8,865 nucleotides of DNA from Desulfatirhabdium butyrativorans (GTDB taxonomy: Bacteria; Desulfobacterota; Desulfobacteria; Desulfobacterales; JAIFKL01): NCBI GenBank assembly GCA_022736535.1, contig DZCT01000109.1:1-8865 (forward strand), written 5' to 3'. Every line of letters begins with the position of its first letter. Position 1 is the stretch's first letter. The position numbers were made by a program, and so were the translations under genes. Of this stretch, positions 1 to 5,497 are shown piece after piece. Below the pieces are notes generated by a model. That model saw only the letters and a program-made list of their open reading frames with translations, did no database searches and was not told the origin of the DNA.

Positions 1-649
1 CGAGATACATGCCCTGTGCCGGATTTGAAGCAATCAGCGAGAACAGCGGGCGTTTATGAGCGGCTGCGGTTCCCGGGTCTTTAAAGACATTTTCTATTGA
101 GTCATCGGGAATCAGAATTGCAGCAAAACGGTCTCCGGGTCTCATGCCAAGACGCCTTAGTCCTTTGTAGGGTCCCGCGTTCCAGTCTTTTGTCTCGCCG
201 TCGAGCGCGCCGCTGAATCTGGCTCTTTCTGCCGGGTCTGAAAACACAATGTATCCGTCTTCGGTATTGGACAATGCCCGCCTCGCGGCTTCTTTCACAA
301 ACTCCGGCGAACCGGGCGTGAATGAAGCCATTCCCGAAAGACTGAATACGCCGAGTTCTCCCTCATACCTGCCGCCGTCATAGAGCCATTCGATTTCGAC
401 AATGCCTCTGTCTCCCACTGTGAAAAAGCCTCCTGTAAATTCCGCCGGCGGCTCATCCCCAGCCGCATTTTCCTTTTGCTCAACCTGTGTTTCTTTTGGC
501 GGAGAAATCAGGATGTGTTCTTTATCGGAATATCCCTGAGATTTGTAGTTTTCCTCCGCAACTGCAGCCCCGTGCAGGAAATTCGAGAGAATAAGACAGG
601 CAACGATAATTCCCCAAAAACATAAGGATTTGTTTATTATTGATTTCAT
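1..649 (-). CDS. Secreted protein resembling DUF4114-domain proteins, N-terminal part (runs off window)
   Basis: The frame is open from ATG at 649-647 to the left edge, giving 216 codons without a stop. AGGAGG (complement of 658-663) sits 8 bases before the ATG and fixes the start. Residues 1-31 form a Sec signal peptide: charged start, hydrophobic core about 9-25, and AVA before Glu32. A charged Pro/Glu-rich linker (about 32-70) leads into a domain starting at GGFFTVG (73-79), followed by DGGRYEGELGVFSL and by RPGDRFAAILIP. From memory, this order of motifs precedes the DUF4114 module in large secreted or surface proteins of cyanobacteria and deltaproteobacteria. The DUF4114 signature itself would lie beyond the edge, so the family call is provisional. 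The neighbouring minus-strand gene, also for an exported protein, ends 277 bp upstream of the ATG, with palindromic repeats between. The biochemical role is unknown. Export is well supported. Confidence 0.72.
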   Translation of the reverse strand, partial: MKSIINKSLCFWGIIVACLILSNFLHGAAVAEENYKSQGYSDKEHILISPPKETQVEQKENAAGDEPPAEFTGGFFTVGDRGIVEIEWLYDGGRYEGELGVFSLSGMASFTPGSPEFVKEAARRALSNTEDGYIVFSDPAERARFSGALDGETKDWNAGPYKGLRRLGMRPGDRFAAILIPDDSIENVFKDPGTAAAHKRPLFSLIASNPAQGMYL

Positions 650-675
650 GTTGTGTTCCTCCTTTTTTTATCCAT

Positions 676-749
676 GTAGGGGCAACCCCCTGTGGTTGCC
701 CTTGTTCCGGTTGCCCGATTAGAGGGTAAGCACGGGGGCTTACCCCTAC
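676..749. repeat. REP pair in inverted orientation (BIME-like) with GTAG tetranucleotides
   Basis: GTAG at 676-679 directly abuts a hairpin with stem GGGCAACC (680-687) and GGTTGCCC (694-701). The mirror image follows: stem GGGTAAGC (724-731) and GCTTACCC (738-745) abuts CTAC (746-749), which is GTAG on the other strand. The outer GTAGGGG/CCCCTAC ends also pair. A GTAG or GGAG tetranucleotide next to a hairpin is the known signature of REP sequences mobilised by RAYT (TnpA-REP) transposases. No such transposase is in the window. Confidence 0.7.
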
Positions 750-790
750 AACGCTTCTCTGTGCCGAAAACACTTGTCTGTCGCACAAAA

Positions 791-869
791 ACCCCCGGGG
801 GCCCCCTCAAGGGGGGATTTTGTTGAACGCTGCGCCCCATTATTCCCCCCTTGAGGGGGGCAGGGGGGT
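791..869. repeat. G/C-run imperfect inverted repeat
   Basis: The left arm (791-817) contains runs of C, G, C, then CTCAAGGGGGGA. The right arm (843-869) is its near complement, containing TTCCCCCCTTGAG. The arms flank a 25-base spacer and would fold into a very stable stem. This lies in the 276-bp gap between two minus-strand genes. It looks like a dispersed intergenic repeat and I see no coding capacity. It has no T tract on either side, so it is not an obvious terminator. Confidence 0.6.
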
Positions 870-895
870 GTCTGCCCGTGTGGGCGCAGTTTGTC

Positions 896-920
896 GGTGG
901 GCATTTCATGCCCACCCTAC
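896..920. repeat. Single REP-like hairpin with abutting CTAC (GTAG on minus strand)
   Basis: A perfect 9-bp stem, GGTGGGCAT (896-904) and ATGCCCACC (908-916), has a TTC loop and is followed directly by CTAC (917-920). Read on the minus strand this is GTAG plus a hairpin, the same layout as the pair at 676-749. It ends five bases past the stop codon of the minus-strand gene at 926. No U-run follows on the minus strand, so any terminator role is doubtful. Confidence 0.62.
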
Positions 921-925
921 TGCAA

Positions 926-1218
926 CTACTCGGTCATTGCGGCAGTAACCTTCATAATATCCTTAACCGTGACAGTGCCGTCATCGTCGAGATCGTAAAA
1001 AGCATCATAGTCCGCATCGCCTTTTGCCGTATTCCAGTGTGAAGCAATCCTTTCAACATCACTGTCGTCAATCTTTCCGCTCCCGTCAAAATTATAAACG
1101 AGCGGTTTGCCTTCATCTGACACGGGTATGTGCGGTTCTTCAAAGCTGGACGCCATATCAGATGAAAAAGTCACTTGGGATACGAGCGTCTGATATGCGA
1201 TGATTGCCAAACTCTTTT
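926..1218 (-). pseudogene. 3' fragment of secreted C13-like peptidase gene: dockerin-type EF-hand domain
   Basis: This is the last part of the decayed peptidase gene, cut off from the rest by the element at 1219-1366. It encodes a short linker (SFEEPHIPVSDEGKP) and two calcium-loop-like repeats, FDGSGKIDDSD and DLDDDGTVTVKD. These have the Asp/Asn-Gly spacing of dockerin type I or EF-hand loops, separated by a helix-like stretch (VERIASHW). The frame ends at TAG (926-928). There is no convincing start codon or ribosome site of its own. Removing the insertion plus one copy of its 8-bp duplication joins this frame to the one ending at 1349 with no shift. Dockerin-type domains usually sit at the C-terminus of extracellular proteins and bind cohesins or calcium. 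As it stands the fragment is probably untranslated. Confidence 0.72.
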
Positions 1219-1366
1219 GGTAGTGGTGTAGAAGAGGTGATGCTCTCTGTTCCTGTCATTCTGAGCGGAGCGAAGAATCTGTTATTATAACAGTTTATTA
1301 TAAAAAATGAGATTCTTCGCTCCGCTCAGAATGACACCCTGCCGTCACCTATACTATACCACTACC
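1219..1366. mobile_element. 148-bp MITE-like element with 22-bp terminal inverted repeats and 8-bp target duplication
   Basis: The ends are inverted copies of each other, 1219-1240 against 1345-1366, matching at 19 of 22 bases and beginning GGTAGTGGT. They are flanked by identical 8-bp direct repeats ACTCTTTT at 1211-1218 and 1367-1374, as expected of a target-site duplication. Inside is a perfect 26-bp inverted repeat (1255-1280 against 1310-1335) containing ATTCTGAGCGGAGCGAAG, around an A/T-rich loop. The element is too short to code for a transposase, so it was presumably moved in trans by an IS that makes 8-bp duplications. I cannot name the family. Element plus one duplication is 156 bp (52 codons), so the host frame is preserved on either side, but the right TIR supplies a TAG stop on the minus strand. 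Confidence 0.82.
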
Positions 1367-1822
1367 ACTCTTTTTATCTGAAAATATCTGATTCGTTCCC
1401 AAATATTCGCTTACGGTCACATCAGCGAATCCGCTTTCCGTACCTTGCAGCACAATCCGGTAAACATCTTCCGCGGAAGGACTCAGGGAAACCGTCTGCC
1501 CGCGGCTGTCAGCAGCAGTGAAAGCCGCTTGGGGAATATCGCAGCCGTCTTTGCTGCATTCATTGTTAGCGGCATCATAAACCGCCAGATTTGCCGAACC
1601 CTCCACGCTTACAGAGAGTTGAAGGCTCTGGCTCTGGCGCACGAATGTCTCTGCCGGCATGGAAACATTGCCTTTTGTATCAATCGCATAAATGACGATC
1701 CGGTATTCACCCAAGTCAAGAAAACGATAATATGTTCCTTCATAAACGCCGTCTCCCTTGTCGCTCAACTCCAATACCGGCAATTCCGGGAGCGATTCAC
1801 TCTCAGATACGGACAGCCTCAG
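1349..1822 (-). pseudogene. Middle fragment of C13-like peptidase gene: Ig-like domain and linker
   Basis: The frame from about 1822 encodes SESESLPELPVLELSD, then GDGVYEGTYYRF and EYRIVIYAIDTKGNVSMP. This is the beta-sandwich (Ig-like) segment that follows the peptidase domain in related deltaproteobacterial proteins. A further beta-rich stretch follows (LQLSVSVEGSANLAVYD and GTESGFADVTVSEYLG). Genuine coding ends at 1367, and the remaining codons to the TAG at 1351-1349 come from the inserted element. This frame is shifted relative to the peptidase domain fragment, which stops at 1803. The join lies between about 1822 and 1803 and needs one base to be skipped. A TTG at 1783 could serve formally as a start, but no ribosome site supports it. 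This is part of one decayed gene, not an independent one. Confidence 0.7.
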
Positions 1823-2393
1823 ATGTCGGCGGAATGATGACTGCCAGCACTTGAGCGATGCCGGTGAGCGCGTTCACATCGCCTGCCCGGATGTCTGCAT
1901 AAGTCTGTTTCTCCAAAGTCTGCCCCACGGAAACATCGCCGATAATCGGCATGTCTCCTGCCAGCATAATGCCCGCGCCGATACGGTAATTCTCCGCGAG
2001 ATAACCGTCTGATTTCTCATTGCCGATGCCGTTTCCGTTGTCATCCAGCACTGGAATCTGCTCCGCTCCGGGAAATCTGCCGCTCAAATATCTCACAGAC
2101 TGTTTTGCCCAGTAAAATGCGTCAGCCACATTTGAGCCGCCAATGACCTGTTTCCAGAAGAAGCGGGAAAAAGAAACCGTGCCGTCAGCCGGAAAATAAG
2201 CAGGCTGTTCGCCGGAAGCAGCAGCGATGAAAATCCGCTCCCTGTCTGCCGGAGGCGTGAGCGATGCGATAAAATTTCCCGAAGCAGACGCATCATAAAT
2301 CACCGTCACTTTGCCGCTGATGCTTTCCTGAAGGCTGTCAAGCCAGGCGTCCAATTCCGTGTTCGTGAGCGATTCCGTATCATCAAGCCGGAA
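1803..2393 (-). pseudogene. C13 (legumain/caspase-like) peptidase domain fragment, catalytic residues lost
   Basis: The frame runs from FRLDDTESLT (2393) through LDAWLDSLQ and KVTVIYDASASGNF to LDDNGNGIGNEKSDG, then IIGDVSVGQ, and stops at 1805-1803. In the secreted C13-type peptidases I recall from Desulfobacterales, the equivalents are a His-Gly-Gly loop just before FRL and a YDACxSG nucleophile motif. Here Cys is replaced by Ser (YDASAS). Directly upstream, KDADSLVI (2415-2392, another frame) abuts FRLDD with no room for the roughly ten residues of the His loop. The domain therefore lacks both catalytic residues. With the downstream frameshift and insertion this is a multi-hit pseudogene. 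The family assignment is from memory of motifs. A non-catalytic C13-fold protein is possible in principle but does not fit the frameshifts. Confidence 0.68.
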
Positions 2394-2640
2394 TCACGAG
2401 ACTGTCCGCATCTTTATGGAAAAACAGAGAAAAAGAATTGTGATTTGTTTCTGTGCGGCGCGCTCGGCAGCTTCGGAATCCCGTGAATGGGCTTTCGGGC
2501 TGACCTTCAGTTCCTCTGCTTCATCAACAGACAGCAATGATTCCGTTGACCTGTATGTGATTATTTCGGGTTTGGAACATCAGGTACAGATGTATTCCTT
2601 TAAGAATCTGGCGGCGTTTGATTTCACGCTCCGATTTTGA
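2394..2640 (-). other. Degenerate upstream part of the peptidase pseudogene, no intact gene seen
   Basis: On the minus strand the codons for HKDADSLVI (2418-2392) look like the end of the strand preceding the C13 His loop. Further upstream one frame stays open from 2579 to 2397 (about 61 codons, including SVDEAEELKVSPKAHSRDSE), but it has no clear start and ends in TGA in the same frame as the peptidase fragment. I recognise no domain, signal peptide or ribosome site. The likely reading is remnant 5' coding sequence scrambled by indels. A plus-strand frame over the same bases shows no family features and lacks a ribosome site. Confidence 0.4.
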
Positions 2641-2730
2641 AAACGTCTCCCTTTTTTATTTATTTTTTTTCATCCCCGCGCAAGTTTTTTCCGCCTCGGT
2701 TGTTTAAATGATAAAATCAGATTCACACAT

Positions 2731-2826
2731 TGTCTGAACTGTGATTTGTCTGATGATTCTGATTAACCTGATTAACGCCTGAAAATCAGACAAATCATAT
2801 AAATCAGACAAATCACAGTTCAGACA
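2731..2826. repeat. 24-bp perfect inverted repeat with internal direct repeats, in the leader of the TSUP gene
   Basis: The left arm 2731-2754 is exactly complementary to 2803-2826, with a 48-base loop. A 15-base unit AAATCAGACAAATCA occurs at 2783-2797 and again at 2801-2815, so the left arm can pair with either copy. The loop contains GATTAACCTGATTAACG. It ends 19 bases before the Shine-Dalgarno site of the permease gene. It may be a dispersed intergenic repeat or a leader hairpin. I see no T tract after it. Confidence 0.72.
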
Positions 2827-2855
2827 TCTGACGCTTATCAACAACGGAGGAAAAA

Positions 2856-3806
2856 ATGATGCTTTTTCCGATTTCAGGTATCGAGGTCAGCCCCTGGGTT
2901 CCGCCGCTCGTGGCTTTCGCCATTTCGCTGTTTACTTCGATGGGCGGCGTGTCCGGGGCCTTTCTGCTGCTGCCCTTTCAGGTCAGCGTGCTGGGATTTA
3001 ACACTCCTGCGGTCAGCGCCACCAATCAGGTCTTTAATATTGTTGCGATTCCCAGCGGGGTTTATCGCTATATCCGGGAAGGGCGCATGGTCTGGCCCCT
3101 GACATGGGTTGTCATTATCGGAACGCTCCCCGGCGTGCTGATCGGCGCGATTCTGCGGGTTCAGTATCTTCCGAATCCCCGCAATTTCAAAGTCTTTGCC
3201 GGTTTTGTGCTGCTGTATATCGGCGTAAGGCTGATGAAAGATTTGCTCAAAAAAAAAGAACCCGGCAAAAATGGGCTTTCAGCAGAGGAGCAGTTCCAGA
3301 AGCTGATGCAGGAATACCGCAGATCCGACGATCCGAATCAGGCAAAATTGCCGAATATTATTGTGGAAAAATTCAGCCTGAGCCGCATTGTCTATGAATT
3401 TTACGGGCAGCGTTTTGACATAAACGCAGTCGGACTGATGGCATTGAGTTTTATCGTGGGAATTATCGGCGGCGTTTACGGCATCGGCGGCGGAGCGATT
3501 ATCGCGCCCTTTTTCGTGAGTTTTTTTCATCTTCCGGTTTATACGGTTGCCGGCGCGGCATTGATGGGCACATTTGTGACCTCAGTGGCAGGCGTGGCAT
3601 TTTATCAGTTCATCGCGCCGTTTTATCCGAATACGCCTGTCGCGCCGGACTGGCTGCTGGGTTTTCTCTTCGGCATCGGCGGATGCGCGGGGATGTACTG
3701 CGGCGCAAGATTGCAGAAATTCGTTCCCGCCAAAGCAATCAAATGGATATTAGTCTTCTGCATCTTATTCCCGGCAATCAAATATATTTGGGAATTTATG
3801 TCTTAA
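2856..3806 (+). CDS. TSUP (TauE/SafE) family membrane permease
   Basis: This is a 316-residue inner-membrane protein of the TSUP family, whose members carry sulfite, sulfoacetate, taurine-derived or other sulfur anions, usually as exporters. GGAGG at 2846-2850 lies 5 bases before ATG 2856; a second ATG follows immediately. The protein has the two-half internal repeat typical of the family: GGVSGAFLLLPF at residues 30-41 in the first half and GGVYGIGGGAIIAPFF at 205-220 in the second. Hydrophobic spans lie around 15-42, 80-98, 112-124, 188-225, 228-252, 264-285 and 295-312. The polar loop between the halves (about 126-180, rich in Lys, Glu and Gln) is longer than in minimal 250-residue members. 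No sulfur-metabolism gene is adjacent, so the substrate is not settled. Sampled GC is high (60-67%) compared with the flanking intergenic DNA. It appears to be a single-gene unit. Confidence 0.88.
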   Translation: MMLFPISGIEVSPWVPPLVAFAISLFTSMGGVSGAFLLLPFQVSVLGFNTPAVSATNQVFNIVAIPSGVYRYIREGRMVWPLTWVVIIGTLPGVLIGAILRVQYLPNPRNFKVFAGFVLLYIGVRLMKDLLKKKEPGKNGLSAEEQFQKLMQEYRRSDDPNQAKLPNIIVEKFSLSRIVYEFYGQRFDINAVGLMALSFIVGIIGGVYGIGGGAIIAPFFVSFFHLPVYTVAGAALMGTFVTSVAGVAFYQFIAPFYPNTPVAPDWLLGFLFGIGGCAGMYCGARLQKFVPAKAIKWILVFCILFPAIKYIWEFMS

Positions 3807-3811
3807 ATGTT

Positions 3812-3978
3812 AGACATTTTCGGAAATAAAAAAAGTTCTCGCAAAGGACGCGGAGAACGCAGAGGAAGAAAGAGAGAATCCGTCCGCCGTTCTGCGATTT
3901 CCGGCAGCTTTGCGGTCTCTGCGTCCTTTGCGAGACCGATTTTAATAAAATGGGCATTGCTTATTTCCGAAAAAGTCT
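3812..3978. repeat. 167-bp palindromic element, copy A
   Basis: Terminal inverted repeats are AGACATTTTCGGAAATAA (3812-3829) and TTATTTCCGAAAAAGTCT (3961-3978), with one mismatch in 18. Just inside are complementary stretches GCAAAGGACGCGGAG and CTCTGCGTCCTTTGC. TA flanks both ends (3810-3811 and 3979-3980 as TA/TA-like), so a TA target is possible but unproven. A homologous copy with an internal insertion lies at 5156-5442. This element and the next fill the 281-bp gap after the permease gene; there is no gene here. Confidence 0.7.
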
Positions 3979-4008
3979 ATTATGATGATTGTAAGCCAAT
4001 CATCCTCC

Positions 4009-4060
4009 GGAGTGCAAAAATGAAATTTTTGCAAATGCTAAATTTTCAATTTAGCACTCC
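4009..4060. repeat. REP/BIME-like element: GGAG, two 21-nt hairpins, CTCC
   Basis: GGAG (4009-4012) abuts hairpin TGCAAAAAT-GAA-ATTTTTGCA (4013-4033). Two A bases follow, then hairpin TGCTAAATT-TTC-AATTTAGCA (4036-4056), which abuts CTCC (4057-4060). The outer bases also pair as an 11-bp stem (4005-4015 with 4054-4064), giving an alternative three-way junction. The layout matches an inverted pair of REP units carrying the GGAG tetranucleotide. It ends 27 bases before the sigma-factor ATG, so it lies in that gene's promoter or leader. Confidence 0.72.
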
Positions 4061-4087
4061 GGAGTGAACTTCTGATTTAATTCAGTT

Positions 4088-4642
4088 ATGACAGATTCCG
4101 ACCTCGATTTGATCAAAGCCGTCCAAGCCGAATCCTTTTTGTCGCCGAGGGGGCAGCAGGCTTTTGAAGAATTGGTGAAACGCTATCAGCAGCCGCTTTT
4201 CAACTTTGTTTGCAGATATGTCGGGGAGCGTTCTGTCGCCGAAGATTTGACGCAGGAAGTTTTTCTGAGAGTCTGGCAGGCGGCGCCGAGATTCGAGGCC
4301 CGGGGAAAAGTTTCGACATGGATATTCAAAATTGCTTACAATCTCTCAATGAATGAAATCAAACGCCGCAGACGTTATCAGAATTTTTACAAAGGATTTT
4401 GGGATGATGCAAGGGCGGAATCGCTGTTTTCCAAACAGCGGGATTCACGGGAGTTGGAAGAAGACATCATGCGGGCATTGGCGCAAATCCCTGAAAATCA
4501 GAGAGCCGCACTGCTGCTGCGGGTGAATGACGGATTTTCTTATAAAGAAATCAGCGAGATTCTGAATGTCTCGCCTGCGGCTGTGGAGTCGCTGATTTTC
4601 AGAGCGAGAACGAAACTGAGGGAATTGAGAAGTGAGAAGTGA
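4088..4642 (+). CDS. ECF-type RNA polymerase sigma-70 factor
   Basis: This 184-residue protein has only sigma regions 2 and 4, the hallmark of ECF (group 4) sigma factors that direct RNA polymerase to stress or envelope regulons. Region 2 covers about residues 24-96: FEELVKRYQQPLF, the core-binding AEDLTQEVFLRVW (51-63), and KVSTWIFKIAYNLSMNEIKRR for -10 recognition. Region 4 covers about 122-180, with IPENQRAALLLR and the helix-turn-helix YKEISEILNVSPAAVESLIFRAR (about 152-174) for -35 binding. No strong Shine-Dalgarno site precedes ATG 4088. A 52-bp GGAG double-hairpin repeat lies just upstream and could influence expression. The anti-sigma gene follows after 63 bp in the same direction, the usual partner arrangement. 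ECF factors commonly activate their own promoter, but I could not pick out a convincing one. Confidence 0.93.
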   Translation: MTDSDLDLIKAVQAESFLSPRGQQAFEELVKRYQQPLFNFVCRYVGERSVAEDLTQEVFLRVWQAAPRFEARGKVSTWIFKIAYNLSMNEIKRRRRYQNFYKGFWDDARAESLFSKQRDSRELEEDIMRALAQIPENQRAALLLRVNDGFSYKEISEILNVSPAAVESLIFRARTKLRELRSEK

Positions 4643-4705
4643 GAAATTAAGTCGGCACAGCGCTTTGGAGTTGGGAGCGTGAGCGACCGGAAGAAAGGGG
4701 TTTCC

Positions 4706-5089
4706 ATGAACTGTCAGGATGTTCGGAAAAAAATTTCTGCTTATATGGACGGCGAAAACGATGCGGCAATGTCTCAGCGTATCAGAGAGCATCTGTCCGA
4801 GTGTGCGGAATGCCGGAACACATTGCAGGCGTTCCAAGATACGGACAGCTTTCTCAGAAAATTGCCGACGCATGAAGTATCTCCCGGATTTACGCGGCAG
4901 GTGATGTCCGAACTTCGATATAATGTGAGACATAAATCCCATTCTGCATATAACCTTCTGAATCGCTTTATGAAATTTTTTGAAATCCTTTTCGATGTTT
5001 CAGAATTGCCGAAATCTCCTGCATCGCTTGAAGAATTTGCTGATTTTCCCCCCGGTTCTCTGTGCAAAATTTATTTTAAGATTCTGTAA
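4706..5089 (+). CDS. Zinc-binding anti-sigma factor (ZAS / zf-HC2 type), soluble
   Basis: A 127-residue protein is predicted from ATG 4706, preceded by a GAAAGGGG-like ribosome site at 4693-4700. A GTG at 4679 would add nine residues but lacks such a site. The N-terminus is the zinc anti-sigma motif: Cys3, His29, Cys33 and Cys36 in MNCQDV and HLSECAEC. The 26-4-3 spacing equals that of RsrA (Cys11, His37, Cys41, Cys44). Proteins of this type sequester their ECF sigma partner in the cytoplasm. There is no transmembrane segment. The C-terminal half (NLLNRFMKFFEILF, then EEFADFPPGSLCKIYFKIL) is amphipathic and unassigned. Its position 63 bp behind the sigma gene strongly suggests that sigma factor as target. 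Sensing by thiol oxidation or zinc release is inferred from the RsrA-like spacing and is not shown. Confidence 0.85.
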   Translation: MNCQDVRKKISAYMDGENDAAMSQRIREHLSECAECRNTLQAFQDTDSFLRKLPTHEVSPGFTRQVMSELRYNVRHKSHSAYNLLNRFMKFFEILFDVSELPKSPASLEEFADFPPGSLCKIYFKIL

Positions 5090-5155
5090 TAATTTGAAAT
5101 TAAATAAAAATATCTCGCAAAGCCCGCAAAGGCGCAGAGAGATAAATAAGTCATC

Positions 5156-5442
5156 AGACATTTTCGGAAATAAAAAGAGGTTCCCGCAAAGGACGCGGAG
5201 AGCGCAAAGGAATGTCATTTCGACGAATCAGGCACCGTGTCATTTCGACGAACGAAGTGAGGAGAAATCTTTTCTGTGAAGGTTAAGATTTCTCGCTGCG
5301 CTCGAAATGACAAGACGCTGCGCTCGAAATGACATTCCGAACGCCCGAAATGACATTCCGGCAGATTTGCGGTCTCTGCGTTCTCTGCGGCCCGGCTAAG
5401 AACAGACGCGAGAGACTCAGCCGCTTATTTCCGAAAAAGTCT
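5156..5442. repeat. 287-bp palindromic element, copy B (homologue of 3812-3978 with internal insertion)
   Basis: Its ends, AGACATTTTCGGAAATAA (5156-5173) and TTATTTCCGAAAAAGTCT (5425-5442), are identical to those of copy A. It shares CGCAAAGGACGCGGAG near the left end and, further in on the right, CCGGCAG followed by TTTGCGGTCTCTGCGT. It is about 120 bp longer because a different repeat array (5214-5354) sits in its middle. Copies A and B bracket the sigma/anti-sigma pair. Confidence 0.68.
5214..5354. repeat. GTCATTTCG palindromic repeat array nested inside copy B
   Basis: GTCATTTCG occurs in direct orientation at 5214 and 5239, and its complement CGAAATGAC at 5303, 5325 and 5346. The core pair (5239-5270 against 5286-5311) forms an imperfect stem with GAGAAATCT next to the loop. 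It is the same dispersed family as the inverted repeat inside the element at 1219-1366 (GTCATTCTGAGCGGAGCG). Confidence 0.65.
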
Positions 5443-5497
5443 ATTCTTTGCGGTCTCTGCGTCTTTACGAGACACAACTGAAACAAGGTATTGAAAA

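Larger units (their letters stand above)
5113..5472. repeat. Nested repeat cluster: outermost layer
   Basis: The left piece TCTCGCAAAGCCCGCAAAGG (from 5113, ending in CGCAGAGA at 5140) and the right piece 5444-5472 (TCTTTGCGGTCTCTGCG then TCTTTACGAGA) are imperfect inverted copies of one consensus. They look like two halves of a short palindromic repeat split by the element at 5156-5442. The cluster fills the 408-bp gap between the anti-sigma gene and the sensor gene; no gene is visible in it. Confidence 0.55.

Noticed and set aside
522..915. Minus-strand frames running through the REP and G/C-run region
   Set aside because: They overlap the signal-peptide start of the secreted protein in other frames and consist largely of translated palindromes.
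896..916. Intrinsic terminator for the minus-strand gene ending at 926
   Set aside because: The stem is perfect, but no U run follows on the minus strand; the abutting GTAG points to a REP unit instead.
1445..2012. Plus-strand open frames opposite the peptidase pseudogene
   Set aside because: The minus strand encodes recognisable domain motifs over the same bases; the plus-strand products show no family features and have no ribosome site.
2359..2640. Plus-strand 93-codon frame as a gene upstream of the permease
   Set aside because: It begins at a GTG inside the peptidase pseudogene, has no Shine-Dalgarno site and a product with no recognisable features. The minus strand better explains the first part.
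3807..4067. Plus-strand 86-codon frame after the permease
   Set aside because: It lies wholly within the palindromic element and the GGAG double hairpin. The basic Arg-rich product is a by-product of repeat sequence.
4445..5067. Minus-strand frames of 165 and 97 codons antisense to the sigma and anti-sigma genes
   Set aside because: The sense strand carries clear sigma region 4 and zinc anti-sigma motifs; the antisense products have none.
5113..5472. CRISPR array
   Set aside because: The repeats are inverted and nested, not regularly spaced direct repeats with unique spacers.
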